This document shows positions 8,549 through 18,281 of a DNA stretch of 64,000 nucleotides, piece by piece. This DNA comes from Dyella sp. AtDHG13 (GTDB lineage: Bacteria > Pseudomonadota > Gammaproteobacteria > Xanthomonadales > Rhodanobacteraceae), in contig NZ_QICJ01000002.1 of the NCBI RefSeq assembly GCF_003201105.1, positions 372,001 through 436,000 of the forward strand, read 5' to 3'. Within the stretch, counting starts at the first letter, position 1. Each line of letters opens with the position of its first letter. A program made the translations under genes and the position numbers. Under the pieces are notes generated by a model, which worked only from the letters and a program-made list of their open reading frames with translations, was not told the DNA's origin and did not search any database.

Positions 8549-8892
8549 TGAAAAAAACCTGACGAAATAGGATACTCGGCCGGCGTTTGATCCCGCCCTG
8601 CCGAAGTTCGGATGGAGTCGGGATGCCCATCCCGTGACGTCGGCGAGGATAGCGCCGGTCGCCTCTCTGGCAGCCGGTTGCTGCTCCCTTACATCGTAAC
8701 GGTTCGGGTTGTCGTTTGTCCGGTTACCGAAGGTTTCCGGAGAACGATCGACGCAAGCCTAAGAATCATCCCGGCACCGAGAACGATGCCGTCATTTGCC
8801 GCTTAACCGCAGCGGCGCGATCCCCGGCAGGCCGCCGAAGCGACTGGCGCCACCGAGGCACGCGACGCGCGGCAAGCCGAGGAAAAATTACA
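8549..8892 (+). promoter_or_regulatory. Divergent control region and long rne leader
   Basis: The 344-bp gap between rluC and rne contains no convincing coding sequence. Enteric rne is preceded by a leader of over 300 nt through which RNase E controls its own mRNA; the length here would allow a similar arrangement, but I cannot match the enteric structure by eye. I found no promoter I would place with confidence. AGCCGAGGAAAAATTACA before the ATG at 8893 supplies the ribosome site. Confidence 0.4.
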
Positions 8893-11800
8893 ATGAAACG
8901 TATGTTGATCAACGCAACTCAGCGTGAAGAGTTGCGTGTGGCCATTGTCGATGGCCAGACCCTTTACGATCTCGACATCGAAATCCCCTCCCGCGAACAG
9001 AAGAAGGCCAATATCTACAAGGGCCGCATCACCCGCGTGGAGCCTTCCCTTGAAGCCTGCTTCGTCGACTACGGCGCCGAACGCCACGGCTTCCTGCCGC
9101 TGAAGGAAATCGCCCGCGAGTACTTCACGCCGGGCCTGGACCCGAACAAGGCGAATATCCGCGACCTCATCAAGGAAGGCCACGAAGTGGTCGTTCAGGT
9201 CGAGAAGGAAGAGCGCGGCAACAAGGGCGCGGCGCTGACCACGTTCATCAGCCTCGCCGGCCGCTACATGGTGCTGATGCCGAACAACCCGAAGGCGGGT
9301 GGCGTCTCGCGTCGCATCGAAGGCGAAGACCGCCAGGCGCTGAAGGAAGCGCTGGAGCACCTCAAGGTTCCCGACGACGTCGGCCTCATCGTGCGCACCG
9401 CCGGCCTCGGCCGCGACGCCGAAGAGCTCCAGTGGGACCTCGATTACCTGCTGCAGCTGTGGAAGGCCATCTCCGGCGCCGCCCAGGCGCAGAAGGCGCC
9501 GTTCCTGATCTACCAGGAATCGAAGCTGTTCATCCGCGCCCTGCGCGACTACCTGCGCAACGACATCGGCGAGATCCTCATCGACGAGGAGTCGCTGTAC
9601 AACGACGCGCGCGAGTTCATGCAGCAGGTGATGCCCAACGCCCTGCGCAAGCTCAAGATGTACCGCGACGACACCCCGCTGTTCTCGCGCTACCAGATCG
9701 AGACCCAGATCGAGAGCGCGTTCGACCGCCAGGTCCGCCTGCCCTCGGGCGGCTCCATCGTCATCGACCAGACCGAAGCCCTCACCGCCATCGACATCAA
9801 CTCGTCGAAGGCCACCAAGGGCAGCGACATCGAAGAAACCGCGTTCAACACCAACCTGGAAGCGGCGGTGGAAATCGCCCGCCAGCTGCGCATCCGCGAT
9901 GCCGGCGGCCTGATCGTGATCGACTTCATCGACATGGACAGCCCCAAGCATCAGCGCGAGGTGGAAGAGCGCCTCAAGGACGCCTTGAAGCTGGATCGCG
10001 CCCGCGTGCAGATCGGCCGCATCAGCCGCTTCGGCCTGCTGGAGATGTCCCGCCAGCGCCTGCGCCCCAGCCTGGGCGAAGCCACCCAGATCGTATGCCC
10101 GCGCTGCGAAGGCCACGGCCATGTGCGCGGCGTGGAATCGTTGTCGCTGTCCACCCTGCGACTGATCGAAGAGCACGCCATGAAGGACAACACCGGCCAG
10201 GTGCTGGTGCAGGCCCCGCCGAGCGTGGCCAACTTCATGCTCAACGAAAAGCGCGCCAGCGTGGTCGAGATCGAACTGCGCAACAAGGTGCACGTGGTCA
10301 TCGTGGCGGACGACAAGCTTGAAACGCCGCACATCGAGATCCAGCGCATCCGCGAAGCGGACATGGGCGAGCACAGCAAGCCCAGCTACGAGCGCCTGAC
10401 GGCGGTCGAGGCATCCCCGATTCCGAAGATGGGCCAGACCCTGGGCAGCGGCGAACAGCCGGCGGTCAGCGGAATCGTGCCGTCCTCGCCGGCGCCGGTC
10501 CGCGAGGAAAGCGCGTCCGCCCCCGCTCCCCAGCCCGTGGCCGCCCGTCAGCCCGCCGCCGCCCCCGCGCCGCGTGGCGGCGTGCTCTCGCGCCTGCTGG
10601 GCTGGTTCCGCGGCCCCGCTACCCCGGCGCCCGCGCCGAAGCCCGAACCCGCCCAGGCAAGCCGCAACCAGCAGCGCCGCGACGAGCGCGCCCGTCCGGC
10701 CCAGGGCACCCAGCAGCAAGGCAATCGCCAGCAACAGCAGCGCCGCGAACAGCCGCAGCAGGGCCAGCAGAAAGGCCAGCAGCAGGCCAAGGGCAACCGC
10801 CAGCAGCAACAGCGCCAGCCGCAGGCCCAGCAGCAGCCCAAGCAGGAACAGCGCCAGCCGCAGCCCAAGGCCGAGAACCCGCAGCAGGCGCAGAACGAGC
10901 GCAAGCAACAGCAGCGCCAGGAGCAGCAGCAACGCCAGCAGCGCCAGCCGCAGCAGGCGCAGTCTACTGCCCCGGCAGTAGTGGCAGCGGCCATCGCCGC
11001 CCCGGTGGCCGCATCCGTCCCCGCCGAGCGGCCGGAGCACGCGCCAGCACCCGAGGTGATCAAGGACACCGCCGTCATCGCAGAAAACGCCACCACGGAG
11101 ATCGCATCCGCCGGTGCCGTTGATGCAGCCGCCGGTACGCCGGAAGCCGAGGGCAACCAGTCGCGTCGCCGCCGTGGCCGCCGCGGTGGCCGTCGCCGCC
11201 GTCGTCACGATGACGCCGCGCAGGCCGGCGCCCTGGCAGGCGAGTCCTCGGACTCGGCGCATCTCGATGATCTGGACGATGAAGATCGGAGCGAAGCAGC
11301 AGCGCCGGCTGCCATCCCGGTAGCCGCGGTCGCCACCGCTGTCGCCGTGTCCCAGGCGACGGAACAGGGTCAGGCCGCGCCGACGGTCGATGCTCCTGCC
11401 GCAACGATCGAAAAGGTCGTGCCCACTGCGCCGCAGACCGCGCCGATCCAGGCTCCCGAACAGGTGCTGAGCGCCGTGGCGCCGGCATCGTTCAACCTGC
11501 CGACGCTTCCGCCGATCCCGTCCGTCTCCGCAACGCAGGAGAACACGACTGAGCAGGTGCAGGCCGTCGCCGCGGTTGCCGAGCCCGTGCGCGAAACCCG
11601 TGCCGAGCAGGAACACCAACCTGCCCCGGTGGTTGCGACGCCTGTCGCCGACGTGACCGCACACACGTCGACCACCGACATTGCCGCCAGCGTCGTCCAC
11701 GCACCGGAAGCCCCGGCGGTGATCGTTGAAGAAGTTAGCGCAGTCGAAGTGAGCACGACCGTCGACTTCCATGCGCCGGTGGACGTGTCGCCGAAGATCG

Positions 11801-12036
11801 AGCCGGCGACCGAGAAACTGGCCACCGCGCAGCCTGCCGACGCTACCGACAAGGTGACCGTGCATGTTGATTCGCCCACGGAACACGTTCCGACGATGGC
11901 TGCACAGCCAGCGCAGGGCGATCTGCTGGCTCATGCGGATCTGGCGCAGCAGCCTGCGGCCGAGCCGGCACACAGCGCTCCGGTAGACGAGGAAGGCACC
12001 GAGGAAGTGAAGAAGGACGCATCGTCACACGGCTGA
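8893..12036 (+). CDS. rne: Ribonuclease E
   Basis: A 1047-residue endoribonuclease that starts mRNA decay and processes rRNA and tRNA. The catalytic half is complete: S1 domain (about residues 36-120), magnesium-binding Asp301 (AIDINSS) and Asp344 (VIDFIDMD), and the zinc-link CPRC (Cys402, Cys405). From about residue 515 the sequence is unstructured: a Pro/Ala segment, about 100 residues dominated by Gln with Arg and Lys, a short Arg cluster ([14 protein letters not shown], near residue 760) that should bind RNA, then an acidic Ala/Val/Pro-rich tail of over 200 residues. Such a tail is the expected scaffold for a degradosome, but its partners cannot be read here. The ATG at 8893 gives the classic MKRMLINA start. 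Confidence 0.97.
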   Translation: MKRMLINATQREELRVAIVDGQTLYDLDIEIPSREQKKANIYKGRITRVEPSLEACFVDYGAERHGFLPLKEIAREYFTPGLDPNKANIRDLIKEGHEVVVQVEKEERGNKGAALTTFISLAGRYMVLMPNNPKAGGVSRRIEGEDRQALKEALEHLKVPDDVGLIVRTAGLGRDAEELQWDLDYLLQLWKAISGAAQAQKAPFLIYQESKLFIRALRDYLRNDIGEILIDEESLYNDAREFMQQVMPNALRKLKMYRDDTPLFSRYQIETQIESAFDRQVRLPSGGSIVIDQTEALTAIDINSSKATKGSDIEETAFNTNLEAAVEIARQLRIRDAGGLIVIDFIDMDSPKHQREVEERLKDALKLDRARVQIGRISRFGLLEMSRQRLRPSLGEATQIVCPRCEGHGHVRGVESLSLSTLRLIEEHAMKDNTGQVLVQAPPSVANFMLNEKRASVVEIELRNKVHVVIVADDKLETPHIEIQRIREADMGEHSKPSYERLTAVEASPIPKMGQTLGSGEQPAVSGIVPSSPAPVREESASAPAPQPVAARQPAAAPAPRGGVLSRLLGWFRGPATPAPAPKPEPAQASRNQQRRDERARPAQGTQQQGNRQQQQRREQPQQGQQKGQQQAKGNRQQQQRQPQAQQQPKQEQRQPQPKAENPQQAQNERKQQQRQEQQQRQQRQPQQAQSTAPAVVAAAIAAPVAASVPAERPEHAPAPEVIKDTAVIAENATTEIASAGAVDAAAGTPEAEGNQSRRRRGRRGGRRRRRHDDAAQAGALAGESSDSAHLDDLDDEDRSEAAAPAAIPVAAVATAVAVSQATEQGQAAPTVDAPAATIEKVVPTAPQTAPIQAPEQVLSAVAPASFNLPTLPPIPSVSATQENTTEQVQAVAAVAEPVRETRAEQEHQPAPVVATPVADVTAHTSTTDIAASVVHAPEAPAVIVEEVSAVEVSTTVDFHAPVDVSPKIEPATEKLATAQPADATDKVTVHVDSPTEHVPTMAAQPAQGDLLAHADLAQQPAAEPAHSAPVDEEGTEEVKKDASSHG

Positions 12037-12050
12037 CGACGCGTTCCCCG

Positions 12051-12088
12051 CACAAAAAAACCGGACGACTGTCCGGTTTTTTTGTGTC
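12051..12088. terminator. Terminator of rne
   Basis: CCGGAC-GACT-GTCCGG flanked by seven As and seven Ts follows the rne stop by about 15 bp. It is symmetric and could also work on the minus strand. Confidence 0.92.
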
Positions 12089-12376
12089 TTCAGAAAATCT
12101 GCTTACACGCAGGTCGGGCTGCAGCACCATCACCCGATGGATGACTCGCCAGAATTCGTGGCAACGATAGTTCGCGCGACAGCCGCATTCTCAGATGCGA
12201 CGAAGCGGCTCGGGTAGCCTGTCGTGACGCTGGAAGCTCTCGATGCCATCGACGTAGCTTCATCCTTGAAGCCGTCGCGGCGATGCAGGGCAAGGATAGA
12301 AAACGAACGAATGCCCGGGCGCTTCAACGAAGCGGCATCCGCTCCTTTCCTCGGGAATTCTGCCCGGATGCGCTCG
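12089..12376. other. Gap with no supported gene
   Basis: This stretch lies between the rne terminator and the stop of the convergent response regulator. Short open frames exist on both strands, but none has a good ribosome site or a recognisable product, and I see no strong RNA structure. Confidence 0.5.
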
Positions 12377-13045
12377 TCACATACCCGGTACGTTGTTGCC
12401 CACCTGGTTGTTGTGGGTATCCAACAGGCCGTGAATGGTCATCAGATGGGCAAGGCTGATGATGTGATCCACCTGCAGCTTTTCCATCAGTCGCTGCTTA
12501 TAGGTCGAGACCGTCTTGGGGCTCAGGTTGAGCTGCTCGCCGATGGTGGTCAGCGCCTTCCCGCGCACCAGCATCATGGCCACCTCGAGCTCGCGACTGG
12601 AAAGCGCGTCGAAGGGCGAGCCTTCGCCATCCAGTGTTGCCAAGGCCAGCTGCTGGGCCACTGCAGGGACCAGATAACGGCGCCCCAGCGCCACCTGGCG
12701 CACGGCGTCGAGCAGCTCTTCCGACGTGCATCCCTTGGTTAGGTAGCCCAGCGCGCCGGCGTCGAGCAGCCGCTTGGGAAAGCGTGCGTCATCGACCACG
12801 GTAACGATGATGATGTGGGTCGTCAGCTTGGAGCGGGATACGCGCTCGGTGAGTTCGATACCGCTCATGCCGGGCATATGCACGTCCACCAAGGCGATAT
12901 CCGGCACCTTAGCGCGGATCAGCCTCAAACCTTCTTCGGCGGTACCCGCCTCACCGCAGATTTGAATATCCGGCTGTTGCTGCAGGATCATCCTGAAGCC
13001 CGTGCGCACCAGCTCGTGATCGTCAATCAGCACTACCTTGATCAC
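12377..13045 (-). CDS. GacA/UvrY-like response regulator (NarL family)
   Basis: A 222-residue response regulator with an N-terminal receiver domain (acidic pair Asp8-Asp9, phospho-acceptor Asp54, Lys near 104) and a C-terminal LuxR-type helix-turn-helix (LSSRELEVAMMLVRGKALTTIG...KTVSTYKQRLMEKL). The N-terminal MIKVVLIDDHELVRTGFRMIL and the domain spacing are closest to GacA/UvrY, the regulator that activates Csr/Rsm sponge RNAs in gammaproteobacteria. Unlike in E. coli or Pseudomonas, no uvrC is adjacent. The start is GTG at 13045. A candidate target RNA lies at 58647-58848. The gacA identity is likely but not proven. Confidence 0.85.
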   Translation of the reverse strand: MIKVVLIDDHELVRTGFRMILQQQPDIQICGEAGTAEEGLRLIRAKVPDIALVDVHMPGMSGIELTERVSRSKLTTHIIIVTVVDDARFPKRLLDAGALGYLTKGCTSEELLDAVRQVALGRRYLVPAVAQQLALATLDGEGSPFDALSSRELEVAMMLVRGKALTTIGEQLNLSPKTVSTYKQRLMEKLQVDHIISLAHLMTIHGLLDTHNNQVGNNVPGM

Positions 13046-13196
13046 CAGTCGCCCTCCTTGGGTGTGTTAAGCGAACATAGGCCGCCGCATGACGCAATGC
13101 AAGCACCTGAAGCACCTGAAAAACGCAGCAACAAAGCCCACCTACGAAGGCGAAAGGAATTGCCCTACAAGCCTTGCGACCGCGCTTCTGACAGCG

Positions 13197-13442
13197 CTAT
13201 TCGGTGCCCGTTGACCAGTTGCGCAGCCCTGGCGCATCCAGATCGAAATCTTCGACGATCACCGTCATCACGCGTCCCTGATCGTCGGACCATTCCTGCT
13301 CGCCCAGGCGACGAGACACGCCGTAAATTAGTCCACCAGGTTCGATCCTGCGGTCGCCTTTGCAGTGGCCCACGACAAAGCCCTGCGGCAACTCGGCGGC
13401 GACGCGATCGTCATAAGGACCAAGAAATCTGATGCCACTCAT
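13197..13442 (-). CDS. Small uncharacterised protein (81 aa)
   Basis: I do not recognise the family. The protein is soluble and mildly acidic, starting MSGIRFLGPYDDRV, with a central RRIEPGGLIYGVSRRLGEQEW stretch shown only in part here, and it ends in a polar tail. The ATG at 13442 has AGGTG at good spacing, and codon use matches the surrounding genes, which supports a real gene. It lies between the GacA-like regulator and the tRNA cluster, on the same strand as both. Confidence 0.6.
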   Translation of the reverse strand: MSGIRFLGPYDDRVAAELPQGFVVGHCKGDRRIEPGGLIYGVSRRLGEQEWSDDQGRVMTVIVEDFDLDAPGLRNWSTGTE

Positions 13443-13467
13443 GAGACACACCTGAAATGGTCTCGCG

Positions 13468-13554
13468 TGGTGCCCGGACCGGGAATCGAACCCGGATAAC
13501 CTTTCGGTTGAGGGATTTTAAGTCCCTTGCGTCTACCAGTTTCGCCATCCGGGC
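13468..13554 (-). tRNA. tRNA-Leu (anticodon UAA)
   Basis: This is an 87-nt class II tRNA with an encoded CCA end. The acceptor stem GCCCGGA pairs with TCCGGGC, the T-arm has GGTTCGATTCC, and the anticodon loop CTTAAAA gives UAA. The long variable arm (CTCAACCGAAAGGTT) confirms Leu. Confidence 0.96.
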
Positions 13555-13671
13555 CACTGCGAAAGGATGCGCATCCTAGCACGCGGCGGGTACGTCGCCT
13601 TGCGCACTCGCAACGCGATCCTGCGCTCCTCCGGAGCCGCAAAAAACCGCGATCTTCACGAAAACGAGGCA

Positions 13672-13695
13672 TGAAAAAGGCGCCTTTCGGCGCCT
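13672..13695 (-). terminator. Terminator after tRNA-Cys
   Basis: On the minus strand AGGCGCC-GAAA-GGCGCCT is followed by TTTTTC, ending transcription from the tRNA-Cys side before tRNA-Leu. Confidence 0.85.
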
Positions 13696-13710
13696 AAGTC
13701 GTTGATGCAA

Positions 13711-13784
13711 TGGAGGCCTGGGTCGGAATCGAACCGGCGTACACGGCTTTGCAGGCCGCTGCATGACCACTCTGCCACCAGGCC
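13711..13784 (-). tRNA. tRNA-Cys (anticodon GCA)
   Basis: This is a 74-nt tRNA with an encoded CCA end. The acceptor stem GGCCTGG pairs with CCAGGCC, and the anticodon loop reads CTGCAAA (GCA). The D- and T-arms are standard. Confidence 0.96.
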
Positions 13785-13826
13785 ATTGCTCACGAATCGT
13801 AACCTGAAAACCGATTACCATCCGTT

Positions 13827-13859
13827 GAAAAAACAAAACCCCGGATTGCCGAGGTTTTG
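13827..13859 (-). terminator. Terminator after tRNA-Gly
   Basis: On the minus strand CAAAACCTCGG / CCGGGGTTTTG forms a hairpin with one internal mismatch, followed by six Ts. Confidence 0.75.
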
Positions 13860-13868
13860 CTGAAAAAC

Positions 13869-13944
<76 letters not shown>

Positions 13945-13957
13945 ATCGGAGTCAGAA

Positions 13958-13985
13958 ATAATAGCAGAACAAAGGCATTTGTGAA
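13958..13985 (-). promoter_or_regulatory. Promoter of tRNA-Gly
   Basis: Reading the minus strand, TTCACA (13985-13980) and TATTAT (13963-13958) are 16 bp apart. A start near 13951 would lie about 7 nt before the mature tRNA-Gly. Confidence 0.65.
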
Positions 13986-14200
13986 GAGCCCTGGAGGACT
14001 TTTTTCACATTCACAAACCGAGGTTCCCGGCGGGGCCTACGCGCATCGGAAAGCCCGCCCGAACCGCCGGATCGGCGCCGCATCCTGTGTCCGTCTCAAG
14101 CAACAGTCCGTTCGATTTGCATGGTCTGGTTTCCCCGCCACGCCGACTTATCTTGTGCGGCAGGCGCTACAGCAGCGCATCCCACCATCAGGAGTGCCGC

Positions 14201-14902
14201 ATGATCGACCGTCGACCTTTCAGCAGTCTGGGCGGAGCCAACCACGGCTGGCTCAACGCCAAGCACCATTTCTCGTTTGCGAACTATCACGACCAGTCGC
14301 GCATGGGCTGGGGCGCGCTGCGCGTGTGGAACGACGACACCATCGCGCCGCAGACGGGCTTTCCGCCCCACCCTCATGCTGACATGGAAATCATCACCTA
14401 CGTTCGCGAAGGCGCGATCACGCACCAGGACAGCCTTGGCAACAAGGGCCGCACGGTCGCGGGCGACGTGCAGGTGATGAGCGCCGGCACGGGCATCACG
14501 CATGCCGAGTACAACCTCGAGAGCGGCAACACGCAGATCTTCCAGATCTGGATCATGCCCGACCAGCACGGCAACGCGCCCTCGTGGGGCACGAAGCCGT
14601 TTCCGATCGGCGACCGCTCCGGCCGCTTCGTCACGCTCGCCAGCGGTTTTAAGGAAGACACCGATGCGCTTCCGCTGCGCACCGATGCGCGCGTGCTTGG
14701 CGCCACGCTGAAGGCCGGCGAGACCGCGGTGTACGAGCTCGATGGACGTCGCTACGCGTATCTGGTGCCGGCCAAGGGCAAGCTCGAGGTGAACGGTGTC
14801 ACGCTCGATGCGCGTGACGGCGCGGCGATCCGCGACGAAACCAAGCTCACCGTCACCGCGCTCGAAGACTCGGAACTGGTGCTGGTCGACAGCGCACCGT
14901 GA
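14201..14902 (+). CDS. Pirin family protein
   Basis: A 233-residue pirin/YhaK-type bicupin. The metal ligands of the N-terminal cupin are conserved: His57 and His59 (PPHPHADMEI), His101 and Glu103 (GTGITHAEYN). Bacterial pirins bind Fe(II); some show quercetin 2,3-dioxygenase activity, but the physiological substrate is usually unknown and the context here does not resolve it. CAGGAG precedes the ATG at 14201 at ideal spacing. The following MBL-fold hydrolase is 106 bp downstream on the same strand. Confidence 0.88.
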   Translation: MIDRRPFSSLGGANHGWLNAKHHFSFANYHDQSRMGWGALRVWNDDTIAPQTGFPPHPHADMEIITYVREGAITHQDSLGNKGRTVAGDVQVMSAGTGITHAEYNLESGNTQIFQIWIMPDQHGNAPSWGTKPFPIGDRSGRFVTLASGFKEDTDALPLRTDARVLGATLKAGETAVYELDGRRYAYLVPAKGKLEVNGVTLDARDGAAIRDETKLTVTALEDSELVLVDSAP

Positions 14903-15008
14903 GTCCGGATGGCGGGCGGCCACGCCTGCCATCCTTCCGACCAAGGTGGGAGTGAACCACCGCAGCGACCTTGCTAACCTCGCACGATCACTCCGCGCGA
15001 GGTTGGCG

Positions 15009-15956
15009 ATGAATCACGGCGTCCACGTCATCGACACAGGCTTTGTCCGCCCACGGTTCGATGCGGCTTACCTGCTCGTCGAAGAAGGTCGCGCCGCGTT
15101 CATCGACTGCGGCACGAATCACAGCGTGCCTCGCATGCTCCAGGCGCTCGACAAGGCAGGACTCACGCCTGCCAGCGTCGATTGGCTGATCCTCACGCAT
15201 GTCCATCTCGACCACGCCGGCGGCGCGGGAGAGCTGATCGCGCAATTGCCGAACGCGCGTCTGGTGGTGCATCCACGCGGCGCACGGCACATGATCGATC
15301 CCAACCAGCTGTGGGCCGGCGCATCGGCGGTCTACGGCGAGGACGTGATGGAGACGACGTACGGGCGGTTGCGTCCGGTTGCCGCCGAGCGCGTGGACGA
15401 AGCGCCCGACGGTCACGTGGTTTCGCTCAACGGCCGCCCCCTGCTCTGCCTCGATACGCCAGGACACGCGCGCCATCATCTGAGCGTGTACGACCGCCAG
15501 GCAAACGTGTGCTTTACCGGCGATACGTTTGGTCTCTCATACCGGGAATTCGATACGGCGAACGGTCCCTTCATACTGCCGACGACCACGCCGGTACAGT
15601 TCGACCCCGATGCGCTGCATGCCTCGATTCGCCGCCTGGTGGGCCTGAAGCCCTCGGCGATGTACCTCACCCACTTCGGTCCCGTGGAAAACGTCGGGAA
15701 GCTGGCGAACGACCTGCACGCGCAGATCGATGCCATGGTGAACATCGCCACCGCCGCGCAGGCGCATTCGTCGGATAAAGGGCAGCGACACGAAGCCATG
15801 AAGGCCGCGTTGACCGACCTCTATCTGTCGCGCGCGCAGGCGCATGGTTGGGCTGGCGATCGCGCGTCGTTGCTCGACCTGCTCGGCATGGACGTGGAAC
15901 TCAATGCGCAAGGCCTGGGCGTGTGGCTGGACAGCCGCAAGACATCCGCCGCCTGA
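15009..15956 (+). CDS. MBL-fold metallohydrolase
   Basis: A 315-residue metallo-beta-lactamase-fold hydrolase. The dinuclear metal motif THVHLDHAGG, the later His in PGHARHH, Asp in FTGDTFG and the final His in LTHFGPV are all present, so it should be an active hydrolase. The substrate is not evident; the layout with an alpha-helical C-terminal extension (residues 230-315) resembles SoxH/glyoxalase II-like proteins more than beta-lactamases. GAGG precedes the ATG at 15009. It is convergent with the tetR gene 11 bp away. Confidence 0.85.
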   Translation: MNHGVHVIDTGFVRPRFDAAYLLVEEGRAAFIDCGTNHSVPRMLQALDKAGLTPASVDWLILTHVHLDHAGGAGELIAQLPNARLVVHPRGARHMIDPNQLWAGASAVYGEDVMETTYGRLRPVAAERVDEAPDGHVVSLNGRPLLCLDTPGHARHHLSVYDRQANVCFTGDTFGLSYREFDTANGPFILPTTTPVQFDPDALHASIRRLVGLKPSAMYLTHFGPVENVGKLANDLHAQIDAMVNIATAAQAHSSDKGQRHEAMKAALTDLYLSRAQAHGWAGDRASLLDLLGMDVELNAQGLGVWLDSRKTSAA

Positions 15957-15967
15957 CAATGCGCGCT

Positions 15968-16579
15968 TCAGCGCAACGAGGCATCGATCAGCTGATTGGC
16001 CACCGCGACGAGGGACTCCGCGGGGCCGTGCTCCCCGAACATCTGCCCTGAGGCGTAGGTGCCTTCCAGCAGCAATAGCAAGCCATCCGCCAGCATGTAG
16101 GGCTCCCTGGCTCCCATCGCCGCCGACAACTCCACCAGGCGCTCGCGGAGCTTGCGCTTGTGTGTTTCGGCGACCATGCGGGCCGGATGGTCATCGCCCG
16201 GATATTCCACGACGGCATTGGTCAGTCCGCAGCCGCGGTATCCCGCTTGCGTGGCGCGCTGGGAAAGGCCCTCGATATAAGCCATCAGCTGCGCACGCGC
16301 ATCGTCGGGATGCGTCTGCGCACCGGCCTCGAACACTTTCCAGAACGCCACTTCGTAGTCGCGCAGGTACTCCGCGGCAAGCTCGTCCTTGGACGCGTAG
16401 CTGCGGTAAAGGCTGGGCTTGGTCACGCCGGCCTTGGTGACGATTTCCTCCACGCCAATGGCGCGGATGCCTTCGCGGTAGAACAGCTCACGCGCGGTGC
16501 GCCGTATGCGCTCGGCGGCCTTGGGCTTACCTTCGACCGCAGGCTCGGCGGGCTCGGCAGGGGAATGTTTGTTCGACAT
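15968..16579 (-). CDS. TetR family repressor
   Basis: A 203-residue TetR-type regulator. The helix-turn-helix spans about residues 22-67 (RIRRTARELFYREGIRAIGV, then TKAGVTKPSLYRSYASKDEL). A TetR C-terminal ligand domain follows. It is divergent from an MFS transporter gene with a 70-bp control region that holds a near-perfect inverted repeat, so it most likely represses that transporter and itself. Confidence 0.92.
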   Translation of the reverse strand: MSNKHSPAEPAEPAVEGKPKAAERIRRTARELFYREGIRAIGVEEIVTKAGVTKPSLYRSYASKDELAAEYLRDYEVAFWKVFEAGAQTHPDDARAQLMAYIEGLSQRATQAGYRGCGLTNAVVEYPGDDHPARMVAETHKRKLRERLVELSAAMGAREPYMLADGLLLLLEGTYASGQMFGEHGPAESLVAVANQLIDASLR

Positions 16580-16591
16580 GGCGCACGACTC

Positions 16592-16650
16592 TTGACAATG
16601 TTACCGATCGGTACGTACGATCCGCAAACCTTCCGTACCGACCGGTAACA
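16592..16650. promoter_or_regulatory. TetR operator pair and MFS promoter
   Basis: TGTTACCGATCGGTAC (16599-16614) and GTACCGACCGGTAACA (16635-16650) are inverted copies of one another with a single mismatch, and each half is itself nearly palindromic. The first half fills the spacer between TTGACA (16592-16597) and TACGAT (16616-16621), an 18-bp-spaced promoter for the MFS gene; the second covers its start codon. Binding at either site would block initiation. Confidence 0.8.
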
Positions 16651-17924
16651 TGACTATACAGCGCACCCGCCCCTTCGGCCAGAAGTACGCCTTTGTCGTT
16701 GCCGGCGTGATCTTTCTTGCCCTGCTGGCCGCCGCCGGCGTCCGCGCCGCGCCCGGCGTGCTCATCCTGCCGCTGGGCAAGGCCTTTGGATGGAGCCGGG
16801 ACACCATTTCGCTCTCCGCCGCGCTCGGCATCTTCCTCTACGGCATGGTCGGCCCGTTTGCCGCGGCGCTCATGCAGGCCGTGGGCGTGCGCCGCACCCT
16901 GATCGGCGCCCTGGTGCTGATGGCCGTGTCCATCTCGGCCAGCGCATGGATGACCCAGCCCTGGCATCTGATGGTGACCTGGGGCCTGTTCTCCGGCATC
17001 GGCTCGGGCTGCGTCGCCATCGTGCTTGGCGCCACGGTGGTGAACCGCTGGTTCGTCACGCATCGCGGCCTGATAATGGGCCTGCTCACCGCCAGCACGG
17101 CCACCGGCACCCTGGCCTTTCTGCCCGCCTTGGCGGCCATTGCGGAACATGGCGGCTGGCGTCCCGTGGTGTGGACGGTCGCCGCCGGCTGCGCCCTGCT
17201 GATTCCGCTGGCGTGGTGGCTGCTGCCGGAGCGCCCGTCCGACATCGGCCTGCGCCCCTACGGCGCCACCGAGGACGAGGTCGACACCGCACCACGCCGC
17301 AACCTGCTCTCCATCGCCCTGGGCACGCTGGCCGCGGCATCGAAACAGCGCACGTTCTGGTTCCTGTTCGCCACGTTCTTCATCTGCGGCTTCACCACCA
17401 ACGGCCTGATCGGCACGCACTTCATCGCGATGTGCGGCGACCACGGCATTCCCGAAGTGCGCGCGGCGGGCCTGTTGGCGATGATGGGCGCGTTTGATCT
17501 CGTCGGCACCACGCTCTCGGGCTGGCTGACCGACCGCTACGATCCGCGCAAGCTGCTCTTCGTGTACTACGGTCTGCGCGGCCTTTCGCTGATCTGGCTG
17601 CCCTATTCCGATTTCTCGTTCGCCAGCCTGTCGTTGTTCGGCATGTTCTACGGCCTCGACTGGATCGCCACGGTGCCACCCACCCTGCGCCTTGCCACCG
17701 AAGCCTTTGGCGATCGCGACGCACCGGTAGTGTTCGGCTGGGTGGCGGCCGGCCATCAGGTGGGCGCCGCGAGTGCCGCGTTTTTCGCAGGCGCGTTGCG
17801 CACGCAGAGCGGCAATTATCTGCAGCCCTTCGTGGTTGCGGGCATCACCGGCCTGATCGCGGCCGGGCTGGCGCTGATGATCAATCGCCGTGCGCGGCTG
17901 CAACCAGCCTTGCAGGCCGGTTGA
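16650..17924 (+). CDS. MFS transporter, monocarboxylate/OFA-like
   Basis: A 424-residue major facilitator with about 12 predicted membrane helices. The motif between helices 2 and 3 is divergent, while RHR-like basic loops and the GWLTDRYDPRK segment between helices 8 and 9 fit the family. The overall pattern (GVRAAPGVLILPLGKAFGW) is that of the monocarboxylate/oxalate-formate porter branch, so an organic acid substrate is possible but not shown. The start codon lies inside the TetR operator and no strong ribosome site is visible; the leader may be only about 20 nt. Confidence 0.85.
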   Translation: MTIQRTRPFGQKYAFVVAGVIFLALLAAAGVRAAPGVLILPLGKAFGWSRDTISLSAALGIFLYGMVGPFAAALMQAVGVRRTLIGALVLMAVSISASAWMTQPWHLMVTWGLFSGIGSGCVAIVLGATVVNRWFVTHRGLIMGLLTASTATGTLAFLPALAAIAEHGGWRPVVWTVAAGCALLIPLAWWLLPERPSDIGLRPYGATEDEVDTAPRRNLLSIALGTLAAASKQRTFWFLFATFFICGFTTNGLIGTHFIAMCGDHGIPEVRAAGLLAMMGAFDLVGTTLSGWLTDRYDPRKLLFVYYGLRGLSLIWLPYSDFSFASLSLFGMFYGLDWIATVPPTLRLATEAFGDRDAPVVFGWVAAGHQVGAASAAFFAGALRTQSGNYLQPFVVAGITGLIAAGLALMINRRARLQPALQAG

Positions 17925-18281
17925 TCAGGCCAGGCGCGTGCCGTTGGGAACGGGGCGTTCGACCGCGGTAAGCACGACGCCCTCGTCGGTGGGAAACCCG
18001 GTGAGCAGGAACTGGGAACGGAACGGCCCCACCTGCTTTTCGGGGAAATTGATGACGCCCACGACCTGGCGGCCGATCAGATCCTCGGCGCGATAGAGCT
18101 GCACGATCTGCGCGCTGGTCTTCTTCTCGCCGTATGGCCCGAAATCCACCCACACTTTCCATGCCGGCTTGCGCGCTTCGGGAAACGGCTCCACGCGCGT
18201 GACGGTTCCCGCCACGATCAATACCTTCTCGAAATCCGCCCAGCTGATGTCTTCCAGCGCCTTCGCATCCATCCCGCTCAT
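17925..18281 (-). CDS. csaA: CsaA-type tRNA-binding domain protein
   Basis: A 118-residue protein made of a single EMAP/Trbp111 OB-fold, the tRNA-binding domain also found at the C-terminus of MetRS. It matches CsaA along its length, with [16 protein letters not shown] and a C-terminal PVPNGTRLA. CsaA is described as a tRNA-binding or secretion-linked chaperone, but its role remains uncertain. The ATG at 18281 overlaps the upstream oxidoreductase stop as ATGA; the ATG at 18272 has a better-spaced GGAAGG and is an equally good start. Confidence 0.88.
   Translation of the reverse strand: MSGMDAKALEDISWADFEKVLIVAGTVTRVEPFPEARKPAWKVWVDFGPYGEKKTSAQIVQLYRAEDLIGRQVVGVINFPEKQVGPFRSQFLLTGFPTDEGVVLTAVERPVPNGTRLA

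Noticed and set aside
10640-10960. CAG/CAGC-rich tract as a non-coding microsatellite
   Set aside because: It lies in frame within rne and encodes the Gln-rich tail with mixed CAG/CAA codons, so it is coding low-complexity sequence.
8803-11973. Very long minus-strand open frame opposite rne
   Set aside because: It arises from GC-rich codon bias of rne; the product is Arg/Leu/His-rich low-complexity sequence with no family resemblance.
12130-12327. 65-codon minus-strand frame downstream of the GacA-like gene
   Set aside because: It begins with TTG, has no clear ribosome site, and its product matches nothing; left as a non-gene.
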